This document shows, one piece after another, positions 33,685 to 42,738 of a stretch of 43,592 nt of DNA. The notes beneath the pieces were generated by a model. It ran no database searches, was not told where the DNA came from, and worked only from the letters and a program-made list of their open reading frames with translations. How positions within the stretch are numbered: the first letter of the stretch is position 1; every line of letters starts with the position of its first letter. Both the position numbers and the translations under genes were made by a program. Source of the DNA: Clostridia bacterium (lineage in GTDB: Bacteria; Bacillota; Clostridia; Oscillospirales; UBA644). The stretch lies in NCBI GenBank assembly GCA_017621705.1, contig JAGASR010000029.1:1-43592 (forward strand), written 5' to 3'.

Positions 33685-36288
33685 ATGGCGGGTACTTTAA
33701 CGCCGATGATGCAGCAGTATATGCAGATGAAAGAGAAATACAGTGACTCGATTCTGCTTTACCGTCTCGGCGATTTTTATGAAATGTTTTTTGATGATGC
33801 GATCCTCGCATCCAAAGCACTTGATATAACTCTTACAGGACGAGATTGCGGTCTCGATGAAAGAGCTCCTATGTGCGGAGTCCCGTATCACAGTGTTGAC
33901 GGTTATATTGCAAGGCTTATATCAAAAGGTTTCAAGGTTTCTATCTGTGAACAGATGAAGGATCCCGAAACGAATGAAGTATCCGGCCGTGAAGTTACCC
34001 GTACAATTACTCCCGGTACTGTAACAGATCCCGATATGCTTGATGAGACAAAAAACAGATATATTGTTGCGATTCTCGAAAAAGACCGTAAAATATGCCT
34101 TTGTTTTGCAGATGTCTCTACTGGCGACGTTATCTTTTCCGATAATTATCCTTCAAATGATCCTTCCATACTCGGTGAGCTTACAAGATTCAGTCCCGAA
34201 GAAGTTTATACTTCATCTGCAATAGCAAAGAGCGATCTTGTTTATGCGTATATAAGATCAAACTCAAACTGTACTTTAACCGAAGTTTCCGAAAATGAGA
34301 TTGCTTCGGAAGAAGATAATTTTATCGAAACGGTTCGCAATCATATGGGCGATAAATACAGTGACTGCCCTACGAATAATGAACTTTCAATAAAAACATT
34401 CGGTTTTTTGCTCGGATATCTTTATAAGACTCAGCTCTGCGATCTTCGTCATCTCAATAAAATTACAATTACAGCAAGAAAAGAATTCGTAGAGATCGAT
34501 CCGTCTACATGGCGTAATCTTGAAATTACCGAAAACATGAGAACCAAGGAAAAGAAAGGTTCTCTTTTAGGTGTTCTCGATAAGACCATGACTGCGATGG
34601 GCGCAAGACGTATGCGTAAAAGCCTTGAAAAGCCTCTTGCAAACGCTGCGGAAATCGTAAGAAGACAGAATGCCGTTAAGGCTTTATTTGATGACAATAA
34701 GACAAGAGACGAAGTCAGAAGACTTTTAAAAGATGTTCGCGATATAGAAAGATTAACAACGAAGATCGTCTACGGAACCATTAATCCGAGAGATCTGCAA
34801 TCTTTGGCTTCTTCGCTCTCAACTATATCTCAGATAAAAAAGACGATCGAGCCGCTCGGAACTTCTTTGTTAAAAGATATTCACCGCAATATTAACGAAC
34901 TTCCCGAAATATGCGATATCGTTTCTAAAGCCATTTGTGATGAACCGCCGATCCTTATCAGAGAAGGTGGCTTTATAAGAGATGGATTTAATGAAGAGGC
35001 AGACCGTCTTCGTGCGCTTCAGACCGATGCAAAGAGCGTTCTTATCGGTATTGAAAATTCTGAAAAAGAACAGACCGGTATAAAGAATTTAAAAATCAAA
35101 TATAATAAAGTTTTCGGATACTACATCGAAGTTACAAACTCATTTCTTGATCAGGTTCCCGATTATTATATCAGAAAACAGACTCTGGTCAATGCGGAAC
35201 GCTTTATAACTCCTGAGCTTAAAAAGATAGAAGAGGATCTTTTGTCCGCAAGCGACAGACTTGTAACGCTTGAAAATGAGCTTTATAAGCAGATCGTTGA
35301 ATTTATCGGAGGATTTATTTTACAGATCAAGGAAACAGCTTCCGCTATAGGTTTTCTTGATGTTCTCGCATCATTTGCGGAAGTTTCTGTCCGAAACGGA
35401 TTTGTTCAGCCCGATATAGATATTTCCGACATATTGGAAATAAAAAACGGACGTCATCCCGTAGTTGAGTCCCTTCTTAAAACGGAACTTTTTGTACCTA
35501 ATGATACATACCTTAATACCACAACGGACAGAATGGCTGTTATAACCGGTCCCAACATGGCAGGTAAATCAACTTATATGAGACAGGTAGCGCTTATCGT
35601 TCTTATGGCGCAGGTCGGTTGTTTTGTTCCCGCGTATTCCGCACATATCGGTGTTGTCGATAAGATATTTACACGCGTCGGCGCCTCTGATGACCTTGTT
35701 TCCGGTCAGTCAACCTTTATGATGGAAATGAACGAGGTCGCGTATATTGTAAAAAATGCAACTAAACAGAGCTTACTTATATTTGATGAGATCGGCAGGG
35801 GAACAAGTACTTTTGACGGTATGAGTATTGCTCAGGCTGTTCTTGAATATGTTTCAAAAAAAATCAAGGCAAAATCTCTTTTTGCTACACACTATCATGA
35901 ACTTACCTCTCTTGAACATGAATACGACGGTATTCGAAATTATAATATTGCCGCTAAAAAGAGGGGAAAGGATATTATTTTCTTAAGAAAGATCGTCAAG
36001 GGCGGTACCGACGACAGTTACGGTATTGACGTTGCACGTCTTGCGGGCGTTCCCGATGAGATAATCAAGCGTGCGGAAACTATTCTTTCCGAGCTTGAAA
36101 GCGGAAAGATGTCTGAAAATTTCGTAATGAAAAAGAAAGAGGAAGACGATCTTCAGCTTTCATTCGGAAACCCCACGCATGATGAGATCATAGAACGACT
36201 CTGTAATATAGATGCAACAGTAATAACTCCCGTAGAAGCCCTTAATGAGCTTTATAATTTATCCAAAAAAGCGAAAGAATCCACATGA
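33685..36288 (+). CDS. mutS: DNA mismatch repair protein MutS
   Basis: This 867-residue protein recognises mismatches. The N-terminal mismatch-binding motif is present in GDFYEMFF, with Phe31 and Glu33. The ATPase has Walker A GPNMAGKST near residue 622, then the DEIGRGTSTFDG segment. Length and domain order are complete. AAAGGA lies upstream of the ATG. Its stop overlaps the mutL start by four bases, so the two are coupled, but mutL is interrupted (see that entry). Confidence 0.97.
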   Translation: MAGTLTPMMQQYMQMKEKYSDSILLYRLGDFYEMFFDDAILASKALDITLTGRDCGLDERAPMCGVPYHSVDGYIARLISKGFKVSICEQMKDPETNEVSGREVTRTITPGTVTDPDMLDETKNRYIVAILEKDRKICLCFADVSTGDVIFSDNYPSNDPSILGELTRFSPEEVYTSSAIAKSDLVYAYIRSNSNCTLTEVSENEIASEEDNFIETVRNHMGDKYSDCPTNNELSIKTFGFLLGYLYKTQLCDLRHLNKITITARKEFVEIDPSTWRNLEITENMRTKEKKGSLLGVLDKTMTAMGARRMRKSLEKPLANAAEIVRRQNAVKALFDDNKTRDEVRRLLKDVRDIERLTTKIVYGTINPRDLQSLASSLSTISQIKKTIEPLGTSLLKDIHRNINELPEICDIVSKAICDEPPILIREGGFIRDGFNEEADRLRALQTDAKSVLIGIENSEKEQTGIKNLKIKYNKVFGYYIEVTNSFLDQVPDYYIRKQTLVNAERFITPELKKIEEDLLSASDRLVTLENELYKQIVEFIGGFILQIKETASAIGFLDVLASFAEVSVRNGFVQPDIDISDILEIKNGRHPVVESLLKTELFVPNDTYLNTTTDRMAVITGPNMAGKSTYMRQVALIVLMAQVGCFVPAYSAHIGVVDKIFTRVGASDDLVSGQSTFMMEMNEVAYIVKNATKQSLLIFDEIGRGTSTFDGMSIAQAVLEYVSKKIKAKSLFATHYHELTSLEHEYDGIRNYNIAAKKRGKDIIFLRKIVKGGTDDSYGIDVARLAGVPDEIIKRAETILSELESGKMSENFVMKKKEEDDLQLSFGNPTHDEIIERLCNIDATVITPVEALNELYNLSKKAKEST

Positions 36289-38399
36289 ACAAAATAAACA
36301 TTCTCGGAAACGAAATATCTGATCTTATTGCTGCGGGCGAGGTCGTCGAAAGACCTGCATCCGTGGTCAAAGAGCTTGTCGAAAACTCAATAGATGCCGG
36401 TTCAAAAAAAATAACCGTTGAAATCCGCGGCAGCGGTGCTGAATATATTCGTGTTACGGATAACGGATGCGGTATGTCTTCGGACGATGCAAAAACCGCG
36501 TTTATGAAGCATGCTACAAGTAAGATATCGACAAAAGAAGATCTTTATGCCATCAACACTCTTGGCTTCCGAGGTGAGGCTCTGGCTGCGATTTCCGCTG
36601 TATCAAAAATTGTTCTTAAAACAAAAGAATCAGCTTCTGTTTCGGGGTATTCCGTTTTCCTTGAAGGCGGTCGTATAATCGATGAAGGCGAAATAGGCGC
36701 CGCTGACGGTACAACGATCGAAGTTTCCGATCTGTTTTTCAATACTCCTGCGAGACTGAAATTTATAAAATCCGAACAGAGTGAGAGATCTGTAATTACT
36801 TCTTTGATAGAAAAACTCGCTATCTCCAATACTGAAATAGCTTTCACGTATATAATAAACGGAAGTGTAAGATTTTTTACTTCCGGTAACGGAAGTCTTT
36901 CGGATGCGATTTATTCTGTTTTCGGTTCGGAACTTGCATCTGATATGCTTCCCGTTAATTTTGAAGATCTCGGAATTACTGTTTTTGGTCTGACGGGAAA
37001 ACCTCTTGCCAATAAGCCTAACAGAAATTTTCAGATGTTTTTCGTCAACGGACGACTTGTCAGATCAAAAACTCTCCAGCAAGCTCTTGAGTCTTCCTAT
37101 AAAAACAGCATGATGGTTGGAAGATATCCCGTTTGTGTTTTGTTTATAACGGTAAATACTTCAGATATCGATGTTAACGTACACCCGTCAAAACTCGAAA
37201 TTAAATTTTCCAATGATAAAGTTGTTGCGAATACTGTTTCCACAGCAGTAAGATCTGCATTGTCTTTGGAGTCGGGTGTATATCAGATAAAAATTAGTAA
37301 ACAAGAACCGGTTCAGATCAAGGAACCCGAAAATGTTTCCTTCAAAGAAAGAATTGAGCCTAAACCCGTAACAAATGTTTCACAGAGACCTATTCTCAAT
37401 ATTTCTGCTGAAGAGAAAAAAGAAGTAAAAGAAATCAAAGAAGTAAAAAAGATAAACGATTGGGAAATTACTACTTATCATAAACCGGAAAAACATATTC
37501 CGACCGTGAAAAGAGACTCCAAACTCGCAAGACCCGTATATTCATCTTCATCCGGAACCGTAGGCACTCTTAACAGCAATCCTATGGAAGCTCTTTCTGC
37601 AATTAAAGAATTTGTTGATAAAAATAATATAGATATCGGCACTGAAAAAATTTCTGAAATCGCAAAGGTTGAACCGAAGCCCGTAAATGAAAGCTTGCCT
37701 GAAAAAGATGAACGCCCTGTTATTATTAATGAACAGAAAATTAAGCAAGAAACCGTAATAGAAGAGCCTCCTGTTGTAATTGCTCAGACTCCTGTTGAAG
37801 AACCGGAAGTAACACTAAAAGAATAAGAGGTTCCTGCGTATAAATACATCGGTGAGGTTTTCAGTACTTACATAATAATTGAACAGGAAGATGAATTGGT
37901 TTATATAGATAAACATGCACTTCATGAACGTATGATTTTTGAAAAACTAAGAAGTTCTGATTTTATTGAAATACAGACTCTTCTTGTTCCCAAACTTCTT
38001 TTCCTTTCCGAATCTGACAGTACTGTTCTGATTGAAAATAAAGATGAACTGAAAAAAATCGGTTTTGATATCGATGATTTCGGCGGAAGTATAATGTTAA
38101 GAGAGATTCCCTCGGTCATAGAAGAGTCTGATATCGAGGTTCTTCTTACGGAAATAGCATCCGAACTTCGTATAAAGACTACTGCAGAAAGTGAATTTCT
38201 TGATAAGTTCCTTTATAATATTGCGTGTAAAGCTGCAATAAAAAGCGGCGGAAGAAGTTCTGAAAAGGAGCTCAGAAGTCTTATTGACGAATATCTGAAA
38301 AAGAAAAATTTTCTTAAGTATTGTCCTCACGGACGTCCTATAGTTTTTTCTCTTACTAAAAAAGCAATTGAAAAACAGTTTAAACGTATAGTGGGGTAG
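36285..38399 (+). pseudogene. mutL: MutL interrupted by one in-frame TAA stop
   Basis: One continuous frame from 36285 to 38399 encodes a full MutL of about 704 codons, broken only by TAA at 37824-37826 (codon 514). Before the stop are the GHKL ATPase (ELVENSIDAG, DNGCGM, GFRGEAL) and a Lys/Glu/Pro-rich linker. After it comes the dimerisation/endonuclease domain: YKYIGEVFSTY, then DKHALHERMIFE near codon 542 (the DxHAxxExxxxE endonuclease motif, with Lys in place of the usual Gln), ACKAAIKSG, and CPHGRP near codon 680. Frame and motifs are intact on both sides. Read literally, a 513-residue ATPase fragment is made without the dimerisation domain. A TTG at 37896 behind AGGAAG could restart translation but would cut into the domain. 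Sequence error, nonsense mutation and readthrough cannot be told apart here. Confidence 0.85.
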
Positions 38400-38402
38400 G
38401 GT

Positions 38403-39332
38403 ATGGATAAAATTGTCGTAATCGTCGGACCTACCGCAAGCGGTAAGACTGCACTTTCCGTTGAACTTGCAAAACTTTTCAACGGAGAAATAATTTCCGC
38501 TGACTCCATGCAGATATATCGCGGAATGGATATCGGTACAGCAAAGGTTACAGAAGAAGAAAAACAGGGCGTAGTTCATCATCTTATCGATATTGTTGAT
38601 CCTTCCGAAGAGTTTTCTCTGGCTGACTATCTCGAACTTGCAAAGAAGACTGCTAAAGATATCATATCAAGAGGGAAGATTCCTTTTATCGTTGGGGGAA
38701 CAGGCCTGTATGTATCATCTTTTACCGATAACATAAAGCTCAGTCCGTCCAAAGCAGATCCCGAATACCGTGAATTCTTAAATGAGTATGCGAAGAAAAA
38801 CGGAACGTTTGCATTGAAACAGCTTCTTCGTCCCATTGATCCTGAATCTTACGAAAAGCTTTACGATAACGATGTTAAACGAATATCCAGAGCATTGGAA
38901 ATTTATCGAGATTCCGGTAAGACAGTTGAGGAGTTTAACAGAGAATCAAAACAGGATCCGGAATATGAATTTTTGAAGTTTGGGCTTTGCTGTGAGGATA
39001 GGGAGTTCCTTTATTCAAGAATCAATAAGCGTGTCGATATAATGATCGAACAGGGATTGCTCTCTGAAGCTAAAAAGATATTTGAATCGGACCGCTCTGG
39101 AACTGCCCGCCAGGCAATAGGCTACCGTCAGTTAGACGGATATTTTGAAGGTTCAATGTCTCTTGAAGATGCTGTTGAATCGATCAAACAGGAAAGCCGA
39201 AGATACGCTAAAAGGCAGCTTACATGGTTCAAAAGGGATAAAAACATAATCTGGCACAATATTGACATAAAGAATTCTAAAGAAATTCTGAATTCTTGCT
39301 CAAAACATATGGAAAAATTCTTAAAAGTATGA
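38403..39332 (+). CDS. miaA: tRNA dimethylallyltransferase MiaA
   Basis: This 309-residue enzyme transfers dimethylallyl to A37 of tRNAs reading U-starting codons, making the substrate for MiaB. The P-loop GPTASGKT is at residues 9-16, the DSMQIYRGMDIGTAK segment follows near 35, and GGTGLY near 98. The ending is of normal length. It begins three bases after the mutL stop, and hfq follows; mutL-miaA-hfq is a conserved order in many bacteria. Confidence 0.96.
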   Translation: MDKIVVIVGPTASGKTALSVELAKLFNGEIISADSMQIYRGMDIGTAKVTEEEKQGVVHHLIDIVDPSEEFSLADYLELAKKTAKDIISRGKIPFIVGGTGLYVSSFTDNIKLSPSKADPEYREFLNEYAKKNGTFALKQLLRPIDPESYEKLYDNDVKRISRALEIYRDSGKTVEEFNRESKQDPEYEFLKFGLCCEDREFLYSRINKRVDIMIEQGLLSEAKKIFESDRSGTARQAIGYRQLDGYFEGSMSLEDAVESIKQESRRYAKRQLTWFKRDKNIIWHNIDIKNSKEILNSCSKHMEKFLKV

Positions 39333-39338
39333 TATAAT
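39310..39338 (+). promoter_or_regulatory. Possible extended -10 promoter for hfq
   Basis: TATAAT at 39333-39338 is preceded by TGA, an extended -10 element, just after the miaA stop. The -35 region at 39310-39315 (TGGAAA) matches consensus at only four of six bases. It could give hfq and the genes after it transcripts separate from mutSL-miaA. Confidence 0.5.
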
Positions 39339-39374
39339 AAGAAATGAAAATTAAATGGAGGTAAACACACAATT

Positions 39375-39659
39375 ATGGATAACATAACAAACACACAAAA
39401 CTCCGTATCCGAAGACGCTCTTTCCCAAGAAAGTCTCAAAGCAAAAAACATTAACCTTCAAGATCTTTTTTTGAATGTTGCCCGTAAAGAAAAGATCGTA
39501 ATTACGATTTTCCTTATGAACGGTTTCCAGCTCAAGGGTACCGTCAAGGGATTCGATACCTATGTTGTGCTTTTTGAATCTGAAGGTAAGACCAGTATGG
39601 TTTACAAACATGCTATCTCAACTATTCAGCCTTCAAAACCTATCGGTATTTTTTCTTAA
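39375..39659 (+). CDS. hfq: RNA chaperone Hfq
   Basis: This 94-residue protein carries the Sm fold of Hfq from about residue 24: [14 protein letters not shown], then the Sm1 region [10 protein letters not shown] with [11 protein letters not shown], and the Sm2 motif YKHAIST. It has an N-terminal extension of about 20 polar residues and almost no C-terminal tail. The GGAGG site lies about 12 bases before the ATG, rather far but the only good one. In Firmicutes Hfq binds sRNAs; the partners here are unknown. Confidence 0.95.
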   Translation: MDNITNTQNSVSEDALSQESLKAKNINLQDLFLNVARKEKIVITIFLMNGFQLKGTVKGFDTYVVLFESEGKTSMVYKHAISTIQPSKPIGIFS

Positions 39660-39662
39660 ACA

Positions 39663-40907
39663 ATGAGCTCAAGACTGCTGTTTAATATCCTTTTCTCTGT
39701 TTTTGCGATAATTCTTGCGGTTTATTTTATAGTTAACGTATTTTCATCATCGGTCTTTACGCAGACAATTTCATCGGATATTGTTGAGGAGACTTCCGTA
39801 GACGATTATATTGTTATCGACGGAATTGCTTTAAGAGATGAAACTCTTCTTGTTTCCGACAGCAGCTATCAGTCTATCCGTTATATGCAAGAAGACGGTA
39901 TGAGAATTGCCAAAAATTCCGTATATGCATATTACAATGAAAATGGAATTTCGGATTCTCAAACTCAGCAACTTACTTACCTTAATAAAAAATTGGCACG
40001 TCTTAACGAGACTATCGGCCGCAGTACGCAATATGATATTCTTACCGTTGAACAGAATATAAAAGATTCCATTATTTCGTATCTTAATGGAGATTACCAT
40101 GGGGAATTCAGATCGGCATCCATGGGGGTTGAGTCTGTTCAGGCTGCTTTCGATCAAAGGCTTTTACAGCAGGAAGGTTCTTCGTATATAAATAGTGTTA
40201 TTCGATCTGTTAAAGATGAGATTTCAGATATTTATAATGAGAGCGGACTTTCCGAAAAGATATTGTACAGCCCATCTGCAGGTTATTTTTATTCGAAGGC
40301 GGATGGATATGAATATCTCAATATGTCTGATTATGCCAATCCAACAGTTGCAGATTATCAAACACTTATGGCCATGCCTCAGGATTCAGTGTCTGCAAGA
40401 TGTGTAGGTAAAATCCAACACTATTCATATTGGGCTTTTATAGCTGTAGTTCCCTCTGAATATGTTGCGGATTTGTATGTCGGCAAGTCTGTTTATCTTG
40501 ATTTCCCGATAGACGATATCGGATCAAAAAAGATAAATATGTCTGTTGAACATATTTCAAGAGCTCAGGACGGCCAAAATGCTGTCCGATTCCGCTGTGG
40601 TACTTTGACTGCAGATCTCTTTGGTTTGCGTAAAGAGAGTCCTCATATGATCCTGAAGACATACACAGGTCTTAAAGTTGATAACGAGGCTCTTCGTGTT
40701 GTTGACGGACAAACCGGAGTTTATGTTTTATCCGCTCAACGTATTCTTTTTAAGCCTGTCGAGATAATTTATGTTTCAGATGACTTTTCACTTGTTTCTT
40801 CGAAAGCAAATACAGGTGACCGCGTGTTGAAGGCAAAAGACGAAATCATTATCGGAGGAAAAGATCTTTTTGACGGAAAGGTCGTAAATGTTACCAAGTA
40901 TGATTAA
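39663..40907 (+). CDS. HlyD-like membrane-anchored adaptor of the division cluster
   Basis: This 414-residue protein has one N-terminal membrane helix at residues about 6-27, a helical stretch around 85-185 and a beta-rich remainder, the layout of a HlyD-type adaptor. It may be a distant relative of such adaptors rather than a transporter part: no ABC or RND partner is nearby. It lies three bases after hfq and overlaps yggS by 20 bases, so it belongs with the yggS-sepF-ylmH-divIVA division cluster. From memory, a HlyD-like gene in this position is common in Ruminococcaceae-type genomes. Its function is unknown. Confidence 0.7.
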   Translation: MSSRLLFNILFSVFAIILAVYFIVNVFSSSVFTQTISSDIVEETSVDDYIVIDGIALRDETLLVSDSSYQSIRYMQEDGMRIAKNSVYAYYNENGISDSQTQQLTYLNKKLARLNETIGRSTQYDILTVEQNIKDSIISYLNGDYHGEFRSASMGVESVQAAFDQRLLQQEGSSYINSVIRSVKDEISDIYNESGLSEKILYSPSAGYFYSKADGYEYLNMSDYANPTVADYQTLMAMPQDSVSARCVGKIQHYSYWAFIAVVPSEYVADLYVGKSVYLDFPIDDIGSKKINMSVEHISRAQDGQNAVRFRCGTLTADLFGLRKESPHMILKTYTGLKVDNEALRVVDGQTGVYVLSAQRILFKPVEIIYVSDDFSLVSSKANTGDRVLKAKDEIIIGGKDLFDGKVVNVTKYD

Positions 40908-41544
40908 AGACAACTATGATGAAATAATAAAACGTATCTCCGAATATGCAGATCCGTCTTCTGTAACCGTTGTTGCTGTCACAAAATATCAAACAATTGA
41001 GGCTGCAAACGAAGCAATCTCTTGTGGGATAACCGATATCGGAGAAAATAAAGTACAACAACTTTGCGAAAGAAATTCCATCCTTCTTCCCGCAAAACGA
41101 CATCTTATCGGTCATCTTCAGACCAACAAGGCAAAACAGGCGGTAAGCGTTGCCGATCTTATTCAGTCAGTTGATTCGGAACGTGTTGCTGTCGAAATTT
41201 CCAAGCAAGCAGAGAAAATCGATAAAATTCAGGAAGTTCTTGTTGAAGTTAATATAGCAAATGAAGAAACAAAGACAGGTGCTTCTATTGAAGAACTGAA
41301 ATCGATACTTACTGTTTGCGGATCTCTACCCAATATTTTTATTAAAGGCCTTATGGCAATTATGCCGATCTCCGGAGAAGAATATTATTTTGAACGTATG
41401 CACGATCTTTTTCAGGAGACAGCTGCCATGAAATATACAAACACACAAATGCAAATACTGTCTATGGGAATGTCAAATGATTATGCAACCGCGGTTAAGC
41501 ACGGTTCAAATATGATAAGAGTAGGCAGAGTCCTCTTTCTTTAA
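40888..41544 (+). CDS. PLP homeostasis protein, YggS/YlmE family
   Basis: This 218-residue protein is a pyridoxal-phosphate-binding, single-domain alanine-racemase-like barrel. The PLP lysine is Lys33 in VAVTKYQ. Other family segments are GENKVQQL and HLIGHLQTNK, then the C-terminal SMGMSNDY and RVGRVLF. The family keeps free PLP and amino acid pools balanced. The ATG at 40888 has GGAAAGG six bases upstream, inside the end of the preceding gene. Its place before sepF matches ylmE in Bacillus. Confidence 0.93.
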   Translation: MLPSMIKDNYDEIIKRISEYADPSSVTVVAVTKYQTIEAANEAISCGITDIGENKVQQLCERNSILLPAKRHLIGHLQTNKAKQAVSVADLIQSVDSERVAVEISKQAEKIDKIQEVLVEVNIANEETKTGASIEELKSILTVCGSLPNIFIKGLMAIMPISGEEYYFERMHDLFQETAAMKYTNTQMQILSMGMSNDYATAVKHGSNMIRVGRVLFL

Positions 41545-41584
41545 GAGGTTTTTAAATATTTAAAATTGAAAGGAAGACTCTATA

Positions 41585-41959
41585 ATGGGTATCTTTAAGA
41601 AATTATTCCCCGACGACACTATGATGGATGATGAAGCTCCTGTTCTTCAGGGATATCAGACTGCTGATGAACCTGATGACGGCTACAAACCGAAGCCACA
41701 GTTTGTTCTTGCTAAACCCGAAAAAAGAGAAGATCTTATCGGCATAGCAGATAGTCTCCTTGACAGAAAAACCGTTATTCTCAATCTTGAATATGTTCCG
41801 AACGAGACTCGCCGTTTTGTTGATTTCCTCAGCGGTGTTGCATATGCTCTCAACGGACAGGTGAAGAAAATAGCCGTACATACTTTTCTGTTAATTCCCG
41901 GTGGTCTTGATGTTTCCGGAGATATTTTCGATGATATTGAAAGCGAACTGAATTTCTGA
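41585..41959 (+). CDS. sepF: Cell division protein SepF
   Basis: This 124-residue protein should bundle FtsZ and tether it to the membrane through its amphipathic N-terminal helix (MGIFKKLF). The C-terminal globular domain has VILNLEYVPNETRRFVDFLSG around residues 62-82 and a HTFLLIPGGLDVSG segment. The acidic linker between them is short. AAAGGAAG lies upstream of the ATG. ylmH follows within five bases. Confidence 0.96.
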   Translation: MGIFKKLFPDDTMMDDEAPVLQGYQTADEPDDGYKPKPQFVLAKPEKREDLIGIADSLLDRKTVILNLEYVPNETRRFVDFLSGVAYALNGQVKKIAVHTFLLIPGGLDVSGDIFDDIESELNF

Positions 41960-41963
41960 TATT

Positions 41964-42715
41964 ATGCAGACCGGTTCAGATGCTATATTTGAATCTCATA
42001 TCAGAGATCTTGTAATAAGGTCAAAAAAGAAAGGAAAATATGTGTTTTCCGAATTTTTATCCGATAAAGAAAAAATATAGCGCAAAGAGTTGTAAAAAGC
42101 TTATCCTGTAACTTTAAATTCTACGGCGGATATTCCGAAGCAGATAATGTGATACTTTCTGTTTTTACGGATTATGAACCTTCTGAATCTGATTTTCCGA
42201 TAAAGTGCATGAAAGCAACTGTAACTAACAGAAACGCTGATCTGAAGCACGGGGATTATATGGGGGCCGTTATGGCTCTCGGAATCGAACGTGATGTTTT
42301 CGGAGATATTATTGCATGTCCGACAGAAGCATATATATACGTTACAGACTTTATGGTTGATTATTTTACGGATTGTCTTACCGATATCGGTCGAGAAAAA
42401 TGCAATGTTTCCGTTATGCCCGATGATTTTATTCCGAATACGGGAGAAAAGTTTTCGGAACAGCATATAATTATTTCTTCTGACAGATTGGATTGCTTTG
42501 TTTCGGCAATTTGCCGTCTCTCAAGAGATAAAAGCGCTGAAACCGTAAAAAGAAAATTAGTATATATTAACGGTTCAGAAGCAAAAGATCCTTCAAAAAA
42601 ACTTTGCGAAGGTGATAAATTGGTTATCCGTGGGTTCGGTAAATATATAATCGGATCATGTGATGGAAAAACACATAAGGATAGGCTCAAAATAACAGTC
42701 AAAAAATATAACTGA
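41964..42715 (+). pseudogene. ylmH: YlmH-type S4 RNA-binding protein, frameshifted
   Basis: The reading frame from the ATG at 41964 encodes about 38 residues (ESHIRDLV, then YVFSEFLSDKEK) and stops at TAG 42078-42080. The rest is in the -1 frame: IAQRVVKSL, FYGGYSEADN near 42119, the D-x-x-G-type DVFGDII region and a C-terminal S4 domain near 42540-42700. The joint falls at an A6 run at 42070-42075; adding one A restores one continuous protein of about 250 residues, normal for YlmH. Members of this family bind 50S ribosomes, and sepF-ylmH-divIVA is a conserved order. A deletion in the gene, a sequencing error in the homopolymer, or slippage could each explain it. Confidence 0.82.
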
Positions 42716-42738
42716 TATAAATTAAAGGGGTGCACTCG

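Noticed and set aside
37896..38399. Independent gene for a MutL C-terminal domain
   Set aside because: It is in the same frame as mutL, and essential first strands of the domain are encoded upstream of the TTG, directly after the TAA. A restart is possible but a separate gene is unlikely.
42149..42715. Separate short gene starting at GTG 42149
   Set aside because: The frame continues upstream to about 42068 and encodes the missing part of YlmH; the N-terminal part is in the other frame from 41964, so this is one broken gene.
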